A DNA stretch of 64,000 bases. Source: Brucellaceae bacterium (lineage in GTDB: Bacteria; Pseudomonadota; Alphaproteobacteria; Rhizobiales; Rhizobiaceae). The translations under genes were made by a program, and so were the position numbers. Positions within the stretch are counted from its first letter, which is position 1, and every line of letters begins with the position of its first letter. The notes below the pieces were generated by a model. It worked only from the letters and a program-made list of their open reading frames with translations. It was not told where the DNA came from and ran no database searches. Below are positions 9,873-19,507 of the stretch, piece by piece. The stretch lies in contig JACKJV010000001.1 in the NCBI GenBank assembly GCA_020637775.1, forward strand, positions 372,001 through 436,000, given 5' to 3'.

Positions 9873-12260
9873 TTGTTTTTCAAGAACAGCCGACAACGCT
9901 GGATCGCGTGGTGCTCACGCCTGCCCGCGCCAGAGCCGGAAACGGCCGATATCGCCGCGCGTGCCCGCGCCGCGCAACTTGGCACGATCCTGCAATTGTC
10001 GCCCCACATGATGTCGGTCAACATCATCAATGCGTCCATGGCGGTCGTCTTTCTCTATCCGCATGTGCATCCGGTGCCCCTGCTCGGCTGGTTTGCGCTC
10101 GTCTGCGCAATGGGTGTTTTCGGCCTCTTGGAATGGTGGCGGCGGCGCAATGCCGCGCCGCGCCTGCGGGCTTCACGCAAGAGCCTGACCGTGCTGACGC
10201 GCAATGCCGGCCTTCTCGGGCTTCTGTGGGGATGCCTCGGGCTGATCGGCTGGGCCGACGCTCCCAGTGAGACGCGGATCATCATCGTCGCACTGATGGC
10301 GGGGATGGCGGGCGGCGGCTGCCTGACGCTCTACGTGACGCCATCAGCCATGACCCTGTGGGTGGGGGGCATCACGGCCGGTTCGCTTGCGGCACTCGCA
10401 CTGGAAGGCAAAGCGAATGACTGGGCCCTGGCCACCCTGCTGTTCATCTACAGCCTGGCGCTGCTCAAGGCCGGGAGAACGGCCTCGGTTTCCTTCGTCG
10501 GCAAGCATATCGCTTCGGAAAAGATCCGCGAGCAATCCGAAACCATCGCCATGCTGCTGAGCGATTTTTCCGAGGGCGCCCGCGACTGGCTGTGGGAAAC
10601 CGACAGGACCGGCACGCTCATTCGTGGCGGGAAACCGCTTCTCCACCATATCGGATTGACCCCTGTTACCGCGGACGGACCGGTTCCGCCACAGGCGCTC
10701 CGGGCAAGTCCGCGCGCCCTTGCCCGGCTGCGATGGCTGTTTCGCAGGCGCAAGCCCTTCCGCAACCTGATCACCAGCTTCGGGGGACCGGACGGACCGG
10801 TCTGGATCAGCATTTCAGGAAAGCCGATCCATGACGAGGAAGGCGTCTTCAAGGGCTATCGCGGTGTGGCGTCGGATGTCACCAATATCCAGAAGGCAGA
10901 GGAGCAAATCGCCTATCTGGCCTGGCACGATCCGCTGACCGGCCTTGGCAACCGGGCCAGCTTCTCGCGGCATCTGGAAGCCAGTCTGGCGGAGCGGCAG
11001 AATGCCAGCCTCTTCTATCTCGACCTCGACGGATTCAAGGCCGTCAACGACCAGTTCGGCCACGGGATGGGCGACCGCCTGCTTGCCGAGGTGGCTACGC
11101 GGCTGCGCAAATCGGTCGGCCGGGCCGATGTGGTCGCGCGGCTTGGCGGCGACGAGTTCTCAATCCTCTCGTCGGGCATGCGCACGCGGCAGCAGGCGGC
11201 ACGTCTGGCGCAACGGCTGGTGGAGCGCATCAGCAAGCCCTATGCGATCGACGGTGCCGTGCTGCGCATCTCGGTTTCCATTGGCATCGCGTTCGGCGAC
11301 GCCGGCAACCGCGATACCGCCGAATGGCTCAATCGGGCCGATCTCGCTCTTTACCGGGCAAAGCACGAAGGCAAGGCCGGGTTCCGCTTCTACGAGGCGG
11401 CCATGGACGAATTGCTGCGCCGGCGCCGTTTCATCGAACGGGAATTGCGCCATGCGGTGGCGCGAAACGAGATCTCCGTCGCGTTCCAGCCCTACCGGAA
11501 CGCCCGGACCGGCCGGATCAGCGGTTTCGAGGCGCTGGCACGCTGGGCGCATCCGGACCTTGGCGAAATCCCGCCGGCGGAATTCATCCCCGTGGCGGAA
11601 CGGATCGGCATGATCGGGCAGATCGGCAACACCGTGCTACGCCAGGCCTGCGCCTTTGCCGTCAACTGGCCGTCCGACATACAGCTTGCCGCCAACCTGT
11701 CGCCGCAGCAATTGCAGGCCGGCACGCTCGCCGGCTTCGTGTCGGACGCGCTGCGCGAGACCGGGCTTTGCGCGCAGCGGCTGGAACTGGAGATCACCGA
11801 AAGCACGTTCATCAACAATACGGCGCCTGTGCTCTCGCAACTTGGCGACCTGAAGGCGCTCGGCGTCTCCATCGCGCTGGACGATTTCGGCACCGGCTAT
11901 TCCGCCCTTTCCTATCTGCTGCAATTCCCGTTCGACAAGCTGAAGATCGACCAGTCGCTGGTTGCCCCGGCGGCGACGGATCCGGCCGCGCGGGACATGC
12001 TGGACACCGTTCTCAAGCTGGCGCGCGTGCTGGGACTGAGCACGACGGCCGAGGGCGTGGAAACCGAGAAGCAGGCGCAAATCCTGATCGAGCTCGGCTG
12101 CGACTTCCTGCAGGGGTACGGCATCTCGCGCCCGCTGACCGCTGGCAAGCTGCCGCTTTTCCTGATGGAAAACGCGGGCGAGAACGGCAAGGACGACGCA
12201 GCTAGAGTATCCGTATTGATCAAGCTGGATTTGGCGCCCATTTCCTATCCTGTTTTATGA
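9873..12260 (+). CDS. Membrane-bound PAS-GGDEF-EAL cyclic-di-GMP enzyme, C-terminal tail altered by IS110
   Basis: 795-aa predicted cyclic-di-GMP turnover protein. About six N-terminal transmembrane segments (residues ~50-210) are followed by a PAS-like region (~240-350) ending in YRGVASDVTNIQKAEEQI. The diguanylate cyclase domain has an intact GGDEF at 425-429. The phosphodiesterase domain has EAL at 553-555, DDFGTGYSAL and EGVETEKQAQIL, so both activities look possible. The start is TTG at 9873; no better in-frame start precedes the membrane region. The last 17 residues come from the IS110 end. Without the insertion the frame would run 16 codons into the older repeat and stop at 13414-13416. 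Confidence 0.85.
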   Translation: MFFKNSRQRWIAWCSRLPAPEPETADIAARARAAQLGTILQLSPHMMSVNIINASMAVVFLYPHVHPVPLLGWFALVCAMGVFGLLEWWRRRNAAPRLRASRKSLTVLTRNAGLLGLLWGCLGLIGWADAPSETRIIIVALMAGMAGGGCLTLYVTPSAMTLWVGGITAGSLAALALEGKANDWALATLLFIYSLALLKAGRTASVSFVGKHIASEKIREQSETIAMLLSDFSEGARDWLWETDRTGTLIRGGKPLLHHIGLTPVTADGPVPPQALRASPRALARLRWLFRRRKPFRNLITSFGGPDGPVWISISGKPIHDEEGVFKGYRGVASDVTNIQKAEEQIAYLAWHDPLTGLGNRASFSRHLEASLAERQNASLFYLDLDGFKAVNDQFGHGMGDRLLAEVATRLRKSVGRADVVARLGGDEFSILSSGMRTRQQAARLAQRLVERISKPYAIDGAVLRISVSIGIAFGDAGNRDTAEWLNRADLALYRAKHEGKAGFRFYEAAMDELLRRRRFIERELRHAVARNEISVAFQPYRNARTGRISGFEALARWAHPDLGEIPPAEFIPVAERIGMIGQIGNTVLRQACAFAVNWPSDIQLAANLSPQQLQAGTLAGFVSDALRETGLCAQRLELEITESTFINNTAPVLSQLGDLKALGVSIALDDFGTGYSALSYLLQFPFDKLKIDQSLVAPAATDPAARDMLDTVLKLARVLGLSTTAEGVETEKQAQILIELGCDFLQGYGISRPLTAGKLPLFLMENAGENGKDDAARVSVLIKLDLAPISYPVL

Positions 12261-13146
12261 GTGTGTTTGCCAGCTCGATGAGCTTTCGCATGATAGCCGT
12301 TAAAGCGACTTTTGCTGGCTTTCCGGCTTTGCGCATCGCATTGTATTTCTGTTTCATGTCTGGATTGAAGCGGGTAGCGACGAGTGCGGGCATGTAGAGC
12401 GCGTCACGCAGGAATTTACGGCCACCCTGAATGAAGGCCTTGCCTCGCCATTGGCCCGATTGTCGGGTCATCGGGGCGAGCCCGGCAAGGCTGGCGGCTT
12501 GTTTGCGGTCCATCGCGCCGATTTCCGGGCACTCGATGAGGATGGTGGCTGCAACAACGGACCCGAGGCCGGGAATGGATTGCAGGATGTCGAGGGAGCG
12601 GGCCTGATCCCGCGACAGCCTGCTGGCGATCTCGGCGTCGATGGCTTTGAGCTGCCTGTCGAGCAAAGCCAGCTGCACTTTCGCCTGACGTCTGAGCAGG
12701 GAGAGCGTCTGGGTGGCAAGCCGGTTCTTCAGCCGCGTGCGCGCTTTGATCATGGCGGTGCGCGCGACCTGCAACTGTTTGAGATCATGGTGATCTTCGC
12801 TGGCAGGGCTGTCCGGTTGCAGATCCAGCGCCTCGCCCATCAAAGCCAGTACATGCGCGTCAACCGCATCGGTCTTGGCACGGGTTCCGCGGGCCTGGGC
12901 AAAGCGGCGGGCCTGTAACGGATTGACCTTCACCAAGGGCAGATCGCCAGAGCAGCGTTTCTCAAGCAGGCCATGATAAGCCCCCGTTGCCTCGTAGATC
13001 ACCAGATCGGGCTGACTTGAACCGACCCAGCGCTTGAACGCAGTCAATCCCGCCGCCGAGTTCTCGAACCGGGCTGTCTGACCGGTCGCCGGACGGCAAA
13101 CGTCAAGATGGGCTTTTGAGATGTCGATACCGATGCTATCTTTCAT
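12220..13146 (-). CDS. IS110-family transposase (DEDD recombinase)
   Basis: 308-aa recombinase guided by a bridge RNA. The RuvC-like domain carries D8 (GIDISK), E52 (IYEATGAY), D93 and D96 (KTDAVDA), a complete DEDD set. The C-terminal transposase_20 domain has IPGLGSVVAATILIE (helix-hairpin-helix) and a candidate nucleophile S230 in LAPMTRQSGQWRG. The start is the ATG at 13146, directly after the last bridge-RNA stem; an upstream in-frame extension would read through that RNA. The frame is intact, so the element may still be active. Confidence 0.95.
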   Translation of the reverse strand: MKDSIGIDISKAHLDVCRPATGQTARFENSAAGLTAFKRWVGSSQPDLVIYEATGAYHGLLEKRCSGDLPLVKVNPLQARRFAQARGTRAKTDAVDAHVLALMGEALDLQPDSPASEDHHDLKQLQVARTAMIKARTRLKNRLATQTLSLLRRQAKVQLALLDRQLKAIDAEIASRLSRDQARSLDILQSIPGLGSVVAATILIECPEIGAMDRKQAASLAGLAPMTRQSGQWRGKAFIQGGRKFLRDALYMPALVATRFNPDMKQKYNAMRKAGKPAKVALTAIMRKLIELANTLIKQDRKWAPNPA

Positions 13147-13147
13147 G

Positions 13148-13347
13148 GTCTTCGCGTGTCCTATGCTTGTCATGCAGGGCCAGAAGCCGCTGCGTATCCG
13201 TTCAGGCCTCATGCGAAGACGGTGGCCGATCACACTCTAGAACGGTCCATCGACGTCACTGTCCATGACCAAGCCGTTCGCGATCCAACCACCGCCACTG
13301 CCTGCCGTTTGAGCCGGCGGCAGTGGCTCCACCTTCGCAGAGAAGGC
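13148..13347 (-). ncRNA. IS110 bridge RNA (bispecific guide RNA), predicted
   Basis: The non-coding left end folds into three blocks on the minus strand. A 5' stem-loop lies at 13326-13295 (8-bp stem, one bulge, 4-bp stem, 7-nt loop). A target-binding loop is framed by GAACGG (13279-13274) and CCGTTC (13245-13240). A donor-binding loop is closed by a perfect 8-bp stem, GTCTTCGC (13220-13213) with GCGAAGAC (13155-13148). In the donor loop, ACGGATAC (13201-13194) is identical to the element's right end (12214-12207), and GACAAG (13171-13166) is complementary to the left end plus core. In the target loop, CTAGAG (13240-13235) is complementary to the right target CTCTAG. These are the expected LDG, RDG and RTG guides. 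Confidence 0.8.
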
Positions 13348-13353
13348 GGAAGA

Positions 13354-13364
13354 ATCATAAGACA
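13354..13364 (-). promoter_or_regulatory. Left-end -10 half of a promoter completed only in the circular IS form
   Basis: On the minus strand the right end carries TTGATC (12223-12218) and the left end TATGAT (13359-13354). If the two ends join through one CT core, they are exactly 17 nt apart, giving a near-consensus sigma-70 promoter reading into the bridge RNA. In the inserted form the -35 is absent. IS621 and other IS110 elements are known to use such a junction promoter. Confidence 0.7.
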
Positions 13365-13667
13365 AGCATTTCCGGCGAATATTGAATCGTTTGAGCGCCG
13401 GGAGCTTGTGCGCTGACGAGACGCGTACGGCGACGCGGTGCAAGCACCGCCAGCCCGTGCGCAACGCTGTCAGCGTGCAAGAAACCAAGCTCAGATGATT
13501 GCAGTTTCTGATTTGATTTCATTTGCTTACCTCTTCGGCTTGGGAGTCTTTTCCGCTCTGGCTGCGTCGAAATCCTCGCCCGATGCTCGGCATCGTGCTG
13601 CGGTGTTCTCCTTGCCAGTTCGAAAAATCCATCCCATCAAACTGCTCCAATATCCGCCGGAAATGCT

Positions 13668-14291
13668 CTAGCGCCCGGCGGGCCGGGTGACCCTTCGAAG
13701 GGTCAGATTGATCCGGCCGCCATTGGCAAGCAGCGCCGAGGTATCCGGGTAGATGCGGTCGACACCGTGGAAACAGAGCCGGCCCTCGCCGCCCAGCACC
13801 ACGACATCTCCGGTTTCGAGCCGGAAGGACACGGTGCGATCACCGCGCCGCGTTCCGCCAACGCGAAAAAGGCAGGCATCGCCCAGCGAAAGCGACACGA
13901 CTGGGGCAGTCAGGTCCTGCTCGTCCCGGTCCTGGTGCAGGCCCATCTTCGCCTCAGGACCGTAGAAATTGACGAGGCAGGCCTGCGGCGGAAACTCGCA
14001 ACCGGAAACCGCCTGCCATAGCGACAGCAGCCGTTCGGGCATGGGCGGCCAGGGCCTTCCCGTGACCGGATGCACGGCCTGGTAGCGATAGCCGCCCTCC
14101 CGGTCGGTCACCCAGCCCAATTCGCCGCAATTTGTCATGCGCACACTCATCGGCCGCCCCGAGCGGGGCATGACCGGGACGAAGAGCGGTGCGGCGCGGA
14201 CGACATCGCGGACCTCCTCCAGCAGGGCACGCTGGCCCTCGCCATCAAGGTATCCGGGGATGTGGCGCACGCCTTTCGGCAAGACCAGCAT
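13668..14291 (-). CDS. alkB: AlkB-like 2OG-Fe(II) oxygenase
   Basis: 207-aa dioxygenase of the AlkB family, which repairs 1-methyladenine and 3-methylcytosine by oxidative demethylation. The iron ligands H-x-D are in GLHQDRDEQD and the distal His in CFHGVDRIY. The 2-oxoglutarate arginine region is GGRINLTLRR. Start ATG at 14291 with AAGGA about 8 nt upstream; a longer open frame upstream is not family-like. The stop TAG comes from the terminal CTAG of the neighbouring repeat, and the natural C-terminus normally ends close to NLTLRR, so little is lost. Confidence 0.88.
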   Translation of the reverse strand: MLVLPKGVRHIPGYLDGEGQRALLEEVRDVVRAAPLFVPVMPRSGRPMSVRMTNCGELGWVTDREGGYRYQAVHPVTGRPWPPMPERLLSLWQAVSGCEFPPQACLVNFYGPEAKMGLHQDRDEQDLTAPVVSLSLGDACLFRVGGTRRGDRTVSFRLETGDVVVLGGEGRLCFHGVDRIYPDTSALLANGGRINLTLRRVTRPAGR

Positions 14292-14364
14292 GACGACATT
14301 CCTTGCGCCGGTTCGCTTCCATGACATTATGGAGCGGGGCCATGAGCAGGCAATGGAGGACATC

Positions 14365-14850
14365 ATGCGTTTTTTCCGACCGGACATGATGCCGGCCGCC
14401 GTTCTGGCGCTGGCAACCATTTCAAGCGGGCAGGCGACGGCCCAGGTATCGGTGGCCAGCGCCCTTGCGGGCAGCGCCGATCCTGAAATCTGTGCCTTCG
14501 CGACATCGCTGGGCAAGGGTACTGACGGCGTGATCGAGCAGTTGGGCGTCATGGCGGCGCCATGGAGCGAATCGGACCGGGCCAAGCTCGGCCCGATCAT
14601 GCGGCCCGAACTGGAAAAGTTCGACATGGAAGCCGGCGTTGTCTACCGCATCGCCGATCTGGCGCCCTTCGCGCAGGAATTCATGGTGGTGACGGCGGAT
14701 CGCAAGGACGGCCAGACGATCTATTTCCGCATCATCTACGAGACCGGACCGGACGGCTATTACTTCAAGAACGTGAACTTCAACTCGGATTTCTACGACA
14801 TTCTTCGCGACCGGGTGCTGCAGAAGCCCGAACGCGTGGCTTGTCCGTAG
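14365..14850 (+). CDS. Secreted protein of unknown function
   Basis: 161 aa with a signal peptide (MRFFRPDMMPAAVLALATIS..., likely cleaved near ATAQ). The mature part is about 135 residues and contains two cysteines, PEICAFA early and ERVACP at the very end, which could form a disulfide. It has no recognised domain. The middle (EFMVVTADRKDGQTIYFRI) looks like a beta-rich globular fold. ATG at 14365 is preceded by GGAGG; an in-frame ATG at 14353 would add MEDI and lacks a site. Divergent from the alkB-like gene. Confidence 0.75.
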   Translation: MRFFRPDMMPAAVLALATISSGQATAQVSVASALAGSADPEICAFATSLGKGTDGVIEQLGVMAAPWSESDRAKLGPIMRPELEKFDMEAGVVYRIADLAPFAQEFMVVTADRKDGQTIYFRIIYETGPDGYYFKNVNFNSDFYDILRDRVLQKPERVACP

Positions 14851-14922
14851 CGATCCGGACGCTTTGCGGATGGCGGTCCTCAGACGCGCCGCCATCCGCT
14901 TGTTGCGTTCCCTTGAGCGGCT

Positions 14923-15441
14923 TCAGGCCGATTGAAGTTCGGGAATGCGCAGCACCTGGCCGGGATAGATCTTGTCCGGGTCGGACAGCATGGGCTTGTT
15001 GGCCTCGAAAATGACCGTGTATTTCGCGCCCTTGCCCTTGCCATAATGCGCCTCGGCGATCTTCCAGAGGTTCTCGCCCTTCTTCACCTCATGGAAGACC
15101 GGCTGGCTGGCCGGGATGGAGGCCTTGACCAGTTCGGTCATGTCCACGTGCGGATTGAGCTTGAGGCCGGAGTCGGGTGCGACGACCTTGAGTTCGGAGG
15201 CCTCCACCTTCGAAATGCCGAGCGTATTGCCGACCGCGACGATTGCCTTCTCGAAGATCGACTGGTCCTGCACCGCACCCTTGAGAATGACCTTGTCGCC
15301 CTCGACCTCCACATCCACCTTCTCGGTGCCGAGGCCGTAGGAATCCAGTTCCTTCTTCACAGCTTCGGCCTCCGGCGCCTCTTCATCGTCGCCGATGCCC
15401 AGTTTCTTTCCCACGTTCTTGACGAAATCGAAAATACCCAT
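14923..15441 (-). CDS. kbp: BON and LysM domain protein, Kbp/YgaU-like
   Basis: 172-aa protein with the two-domain plan of E. coli Kbp, a cytoplasmic potassium-binding protein. It starts MGIFDFVKNVGKKLG. A BON domain (about 40-105, VDVEVEGDKVILKGAV) precedes a C-terminal LysM domain that begins FHEVKKGENLWKIAE and ends DPDKIYPGQVLRIPE. There is no signal peptide despite the LysM, as in Kbp. A longer acidic linker than in E. coli (149 aa) explains the extra length. Start ATG at 15441. Confidence 0.88.
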   Translation of the reverse strand: MGIFDFVKNVGKKLGIGDDEEAPEAEAVKKELDSYGLGTEKVDVEVEGDKVILKGAVQDQSIFEKAIVAVGNTLGISKVEASELKVVAPDSGLKLNPHVDMTELVKASIPASQPVFHEVKKGENLWKIAEAHYGKGKGAKYTVIFEANKPMLSDPDKIYPGQVLRIPELQSA

Positions 15442-15580
15442 GCCGCACGCTCTCCCTGACAAGGTTGATGACCGGAGAAGACCTTTGCATTCCGGCGTCA
15501 CAATTGGAAGACAGCAGCGAATATTTCCGGGTCAGCAGGATTGCATGCCATCAATACTGGCGCGGCATGCCGCGGGCGCC

Positions 15581-16009
15581 TCAGTCGGTGCCCGGCTTTC
15601 CGCGCATCTTCTTGATGCCCGCGCGGCCGGCCTTGGCCTTCAGCCGCCGCTCGACAGCGCCCCTGGAGGGCTTGGTCTTCTTGCGCGGCGGCGGCGGCGG
15701 TTCGGCGGCCTTCGCCAGCAATGCGGCAAGACGTTCGCGCGCATCGGCCCGGTTGCGCTCCTGGGTGCGATGGCGGTTCGCCTCGATGACAATGACGCCA
15801 TCCTTCGTCGCGCGGCTGCCGGCGAAGCGGATCATCCGGTCGCGTACGCGCTCCTCCAGCGCGGAGCCCCGCGCATCGAAGCGCAATTGCACGGCCGTGG
15901 ACACCTTGTTGACGTTCTGCCCGCCCGGCCCCGCCGCACGGATGAAGCTTTCCTGCAGGTCATCCTCGCGAATGACATGACGCCCGCTGCGGATATCGCC
16001 GTCGCTCAC
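15581..16009 (-). CDS. arfB: Alternative ribosome-rescue factor ArfB (peptidyl-tRNA hydrolase)
   Basis: 142-aa release-factor-like protein that hydrolyses peptidyl-tRNA on stalled ribosomes. The catalytic GGQ is in [17 protein letters not shown], and the long basic C-terminal tail ([19 protein letters not shown]) is the part known to enter the mRNA channel. The start is GTG at 16009, overlapping the nitroreductase stop as GTGA, so the two are translationally coupled. No stop-codon recognition domain is present, which separates it from PrfA and PrfB. Confidence 0.93.
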   Translation of the reverse strand: MSDGDIRSGRHVIREDDLQESFIRAAGPGGQNVNKVSTAVQLRFDARGSALEERVRDRMIRFAGSRATKDGVIVIEANRHRTQERNRADARERLAALLAKAAEPPPPPRKKTKPSRGAVERRLKAKAGRAGIKKMRGKPGTD

Positions 16010-16677
16010 GGCTCCATCCAGACGATGACCTCGTCCGGCTCCTTCTTGCCGATGTCCGGAACGGTCGCGCCGGCAGCCGGATGGCCGGCGACCAGAAGGA
16101 TGACCGGCTTCTCGTTTTCCGGACGCCCGCATATCTGCGACAGGAAGCCCATCGGCGACGGCGTGTGGGTGAGTGTGGCCAGACCCGCATCGTGCAGAGC
16201 TGCAACAAGGAATCCGGTGGCAATGCCGACCGATTCCGGCACGTAATAATGCTTGATGCGCTCGCCTTGCGGCCCGATGCCGTGGCGCTGGGCAAAGATG
16301 ACGATCAGCCAGGGCGCGGTCTCCAGGAACGGCTTGTCGGCATCGGTGCCGAGCGGGGCCAGCGCATCCAGCCATTCCTCCGGGGCGCGGCCATTGTAGA
16401 AGGCGCGCTCCTCCTCTTCCGCAGCCGCGCGGATGGCAGCCTTGGTGGCGGGATCGGATATGCAGACAAAGGTCCAGGGCTGCTGGTTGGCGCCCGATGG
16501 CGCGCTGGCCGCGGCCATGACGCAATCCTCGATGACCGCCCTCGGCACGGGTGTCGCGGCAAAATCGCGCACGGTGCGGCGCCTGGCGATGGCCTTGCGA
16601 AAGGCGGCGGCGGCGCGGGCCATCTCATCGGCGCTGCGGCCGGCGAATTCGAACGGGATGTGCTTTCCGGACTTCAT
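16006..16677 (-). CDS. Nitroreductase family protein
   Basis: 223-aa FMN-dependent oxidoreductase. The N-terminal FMN phosphate motif is [32 protein letters not shown] and [15 protein letters not shown] are the other two flavin-binding segments. The shape is close to the iodotyrosine deiodinase/BluB branch rather than NfsB. It reduces nitro compounds or quinones in the cytoplasm; the true substrate is unknown. It is co-transcribed with arfB (4-bp overlap). Confidence 0.88.
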   Translation of the reverse strand: MKSGKHIPFEFAGRSADEMARAAAAFRKAIARRRTVRDFAATPVPRAVIEDCVMAAASAPSGANQQPWTFVCISDPATKAAIRAAAEEEERAFYNGRAPEEWLDALAPLGTDADKPFLETAPWLIVIFAQRHGIGPQGERIKHYYVPESVGIATGFLVAALHDAGLATLTHTPSPMGFLSQICGRPENEKPVILLVAGHPAAGATVPDIGKKEPDEVIVWMEP

Positions 16678-16702
16678 GGCGCGACATGACCATGACCGGG
16701 GC

Positions 16703-16737
16703 AAAAAGAAAAGCCCGGCGCGGGGATTGCGCCGGGC
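16703..16737 (-). terminator. Rho-independent terminator of pckA
   Basis: On the minus strand GCCCGGCGC (16737-16729) pairs with GCGCCGGGC (16721-16713) around a 7-nt loop and is followed by TTTTCTTTTT. It lies 24 bp after the pckA stop. Confidence 0.85.
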
Positions 16738-16760
16738 CGTGATGCGGGGATTTCCGGCCG

Positions 16761-18371
<1,611 letters not shown>

Positions 18372-18486
18372 GCCTGCCACCTGTTTCCTCTCGCAGATGC
18401 GTGCCTTCGCCTGAAGGCAATGACTGACCCTGCAATGCCGCTGCGGCACCACCCGAAACCGGGGAGAAACAGAAAAGAAAAGCAAA

Positions 18487-18517
18487 TTCAAATCATTAAT
18501 CGATTTAAAGATTTGAA
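18487..18517. promoter_or_regulatory. AT-rich inverted repeat in the pckA-chvI intergenic region
   Basis: The 375-bp gap 18372-18746 holds no gene. Its centre is unusually AT-rich and contains TTCAAATC (18487-18494) and GATTTGAA (18510-18517), an 8-bp inverted repeat with a 15-bp spacer that includes AATCGATTT. GTTTAAATC follows at 18522-18530. The site is placed to control either divergent gene. The regulator is not identified; no convincing -35/-10 pair was found. Confidence 0.35.
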
Positions 18518-18746
18518 ATTCGTTTAAATCGGTTATAGCGGGGTAAACTGTGCACAGTCCTTCGGCAGCCGCACGGCGCCCGTTGCAAGCCGTTTGGGCA
18601 CTTCCTACCTGAGGCTGTGGAACAGGGCGCCATGCCAACCCGTTCGACAGGGACTGGCGGATGTGCCACAATTTGTACCCAATTTGTCCGCCAGAATCGC
18701 GCCGGCAAAACGGCAAGGGACAGGTCTGATGAGGGAGAACCCCGGC

Positions 18747-19457
18747 ATGGCAACCATCGCGCTCGTCGATGACGATCGTAATATCCTGACCTCGGTCTCG
18801 ATCGCGCTGGAATCGGAAGGCTACAAGGTCGAGACCTATACCGACGGCGCATCGGCGCTGGAGGGGTTGCAGGTGCGCCCGCCCAACCTTGCGATCTTCG
18901 ACATCAAGATGCCGCGCATGGACGGTATGGAACTGTTGCGCCGGCTGCGGCAGAAATCCGACCTGCCGGTGATCTTCCTGACCTCCAAGGACGACGAGAT
19001 CGACGAATTGTTCGGCCTGAAGATGGGCGCGGACGATTTCATCAAGAAGCCGTTCTCGCAGCGTCTCCTGGTCGAGCGCGTCAAGGCGGTGCTGCGGCGC
19101 GCGGGCGCCCGCGAGGCCGCGGCAGGCGCCAAGCCAGGCGTTGAGAGCGCCGCCCAGCAATTGCAGCGCGGGCACCTGCTGATGGACCAGGAGCGCCATA
19201 CCTGCACATGGAAGGGCGAGCCGGTGACGCTCACGGTGACGGAATTTCTCATCCTGCAGGCGCTGGCACAGCGGCCGGGCGTGGTGAAGAGCCGCGATGC
19301 GCTGATGGATGCGGCCTATGACGAGCAGGTCTATGTGGACGACCGCACCATCGACAGCCACATCAAGCGCCTGCGCAAGAAGTTCAAGGTGGTCGACACC
19401 GATTTCGACATGATCGAAACGCTGTACGGCGTGGGCTACCGTTTCCGCGAGGCATGA
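18747..19457 (+). CDS. chvI: Response regulator ChvI (OmpR family)
   Basis: 236-aa DNA-binding response regulator of the ChvG-ChvI acid/envelope-stress system, essential or symbiosis-related in many Hyphomicrobiales. The receiver domain starts [18 protein letters not shown], with phospho-acceptor D52 in [12 protein letters not shown] and the switch Lys in FIKKPFSQR. The C-terminal winged helix includes [14 protein letters not shown] and [15 protein letters not shown] at 18747 matches ChvI homologues and has GGGAG upstream; an ATG at 18729 would add six residues. chvG follows after 50 bp. Confidence 0.97.
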   Translation: MATIALVDDDRNILTSVSIALESEGYKVETYTDGASALEGLQVRPPNLAIFDIKMPRMDGMELLRRLRQKSDLPVIFLTSKDDEIDELFGLKMGADDFIKKPFSQRLLVERVKAVLRRAGAREAAAGAKPGVESAAQQLQRGHLLMDQERHTCTWKGEPVTLTVTEFLILQALAQRPGVVKSRDALMDAAYDEQVYVDDRTIDSHIKRLRKKFKVVDTDFDMIETLYGVGYRFREA

Positions 19458-19507
19458 GGGCCCGTGCCGCGTGACACGCGGCCGGATGGCTCATCCAGAG
19501 GACAGGA

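Larger units (their letters stand above)
12208..13364 (-). mobile_element. IS110-family insertion sequence with CT core
   Basis: The ends are set by reconstructing the interrupted repeat. On the minus strand the site reads GGAAATG-CT-[TGTCTTATG...CGGATA]-CT-CTAGC, with the two-base core CT at 13365-13366 and 12206-12207. The element is about 1157 bp plus one core copy, within the IS110 size range. It has no terminal inverted repeats, as expected. It holds one transposase gene and a ~220-nt structured non-coding left end that fits a bridge RNA. Confidence 0.85.
12201..13672. repeat. Intergenic repeat (MITE-like) with 25-bp terminal inverted repeats, split by IS110
   Basis: Removing the IS110 element joins 12201-12207 to 13367-13672 and rebuilds a ~313-bp element. 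Its left end (12201-12207 plus 13367-13384) and the reverse complement of its right end (13648-13672) agree at 24 of 25 positions, both starting GCTAGAGCATTTCCGGCG. The interior (13385-13647) has lower GC, contains a perfect GCGGTGC/GCACCGC hairpin (13435-13450), and shows no convincing gene; a 77-codon frame at 13438 looks like chance. Both flanking genes converge on it: the alkB-like stop codon TAG is the repeat's own terminal CTAG. It is probably a non-autonomous element or family of intergenic repeats. Confidence 0.7.

Noticed and set aside
12202..13240. CTAGAGT (12202-12208) and ACTCTAG (13234-13240) as terminal inverted repeats of a short IS
   Set aside because: The right copy lies inside the structured RNA and is better explained as the guide that pairs with the right target; the rebuilt repeat places the IS end at 13364.
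13438..13671. 77-codon open frame inside the intergenic repeat
   Set aside because: It has no ribosome site, no family resemblance, and ends in the repeat's terminal inverted sequence; it looks like chance.
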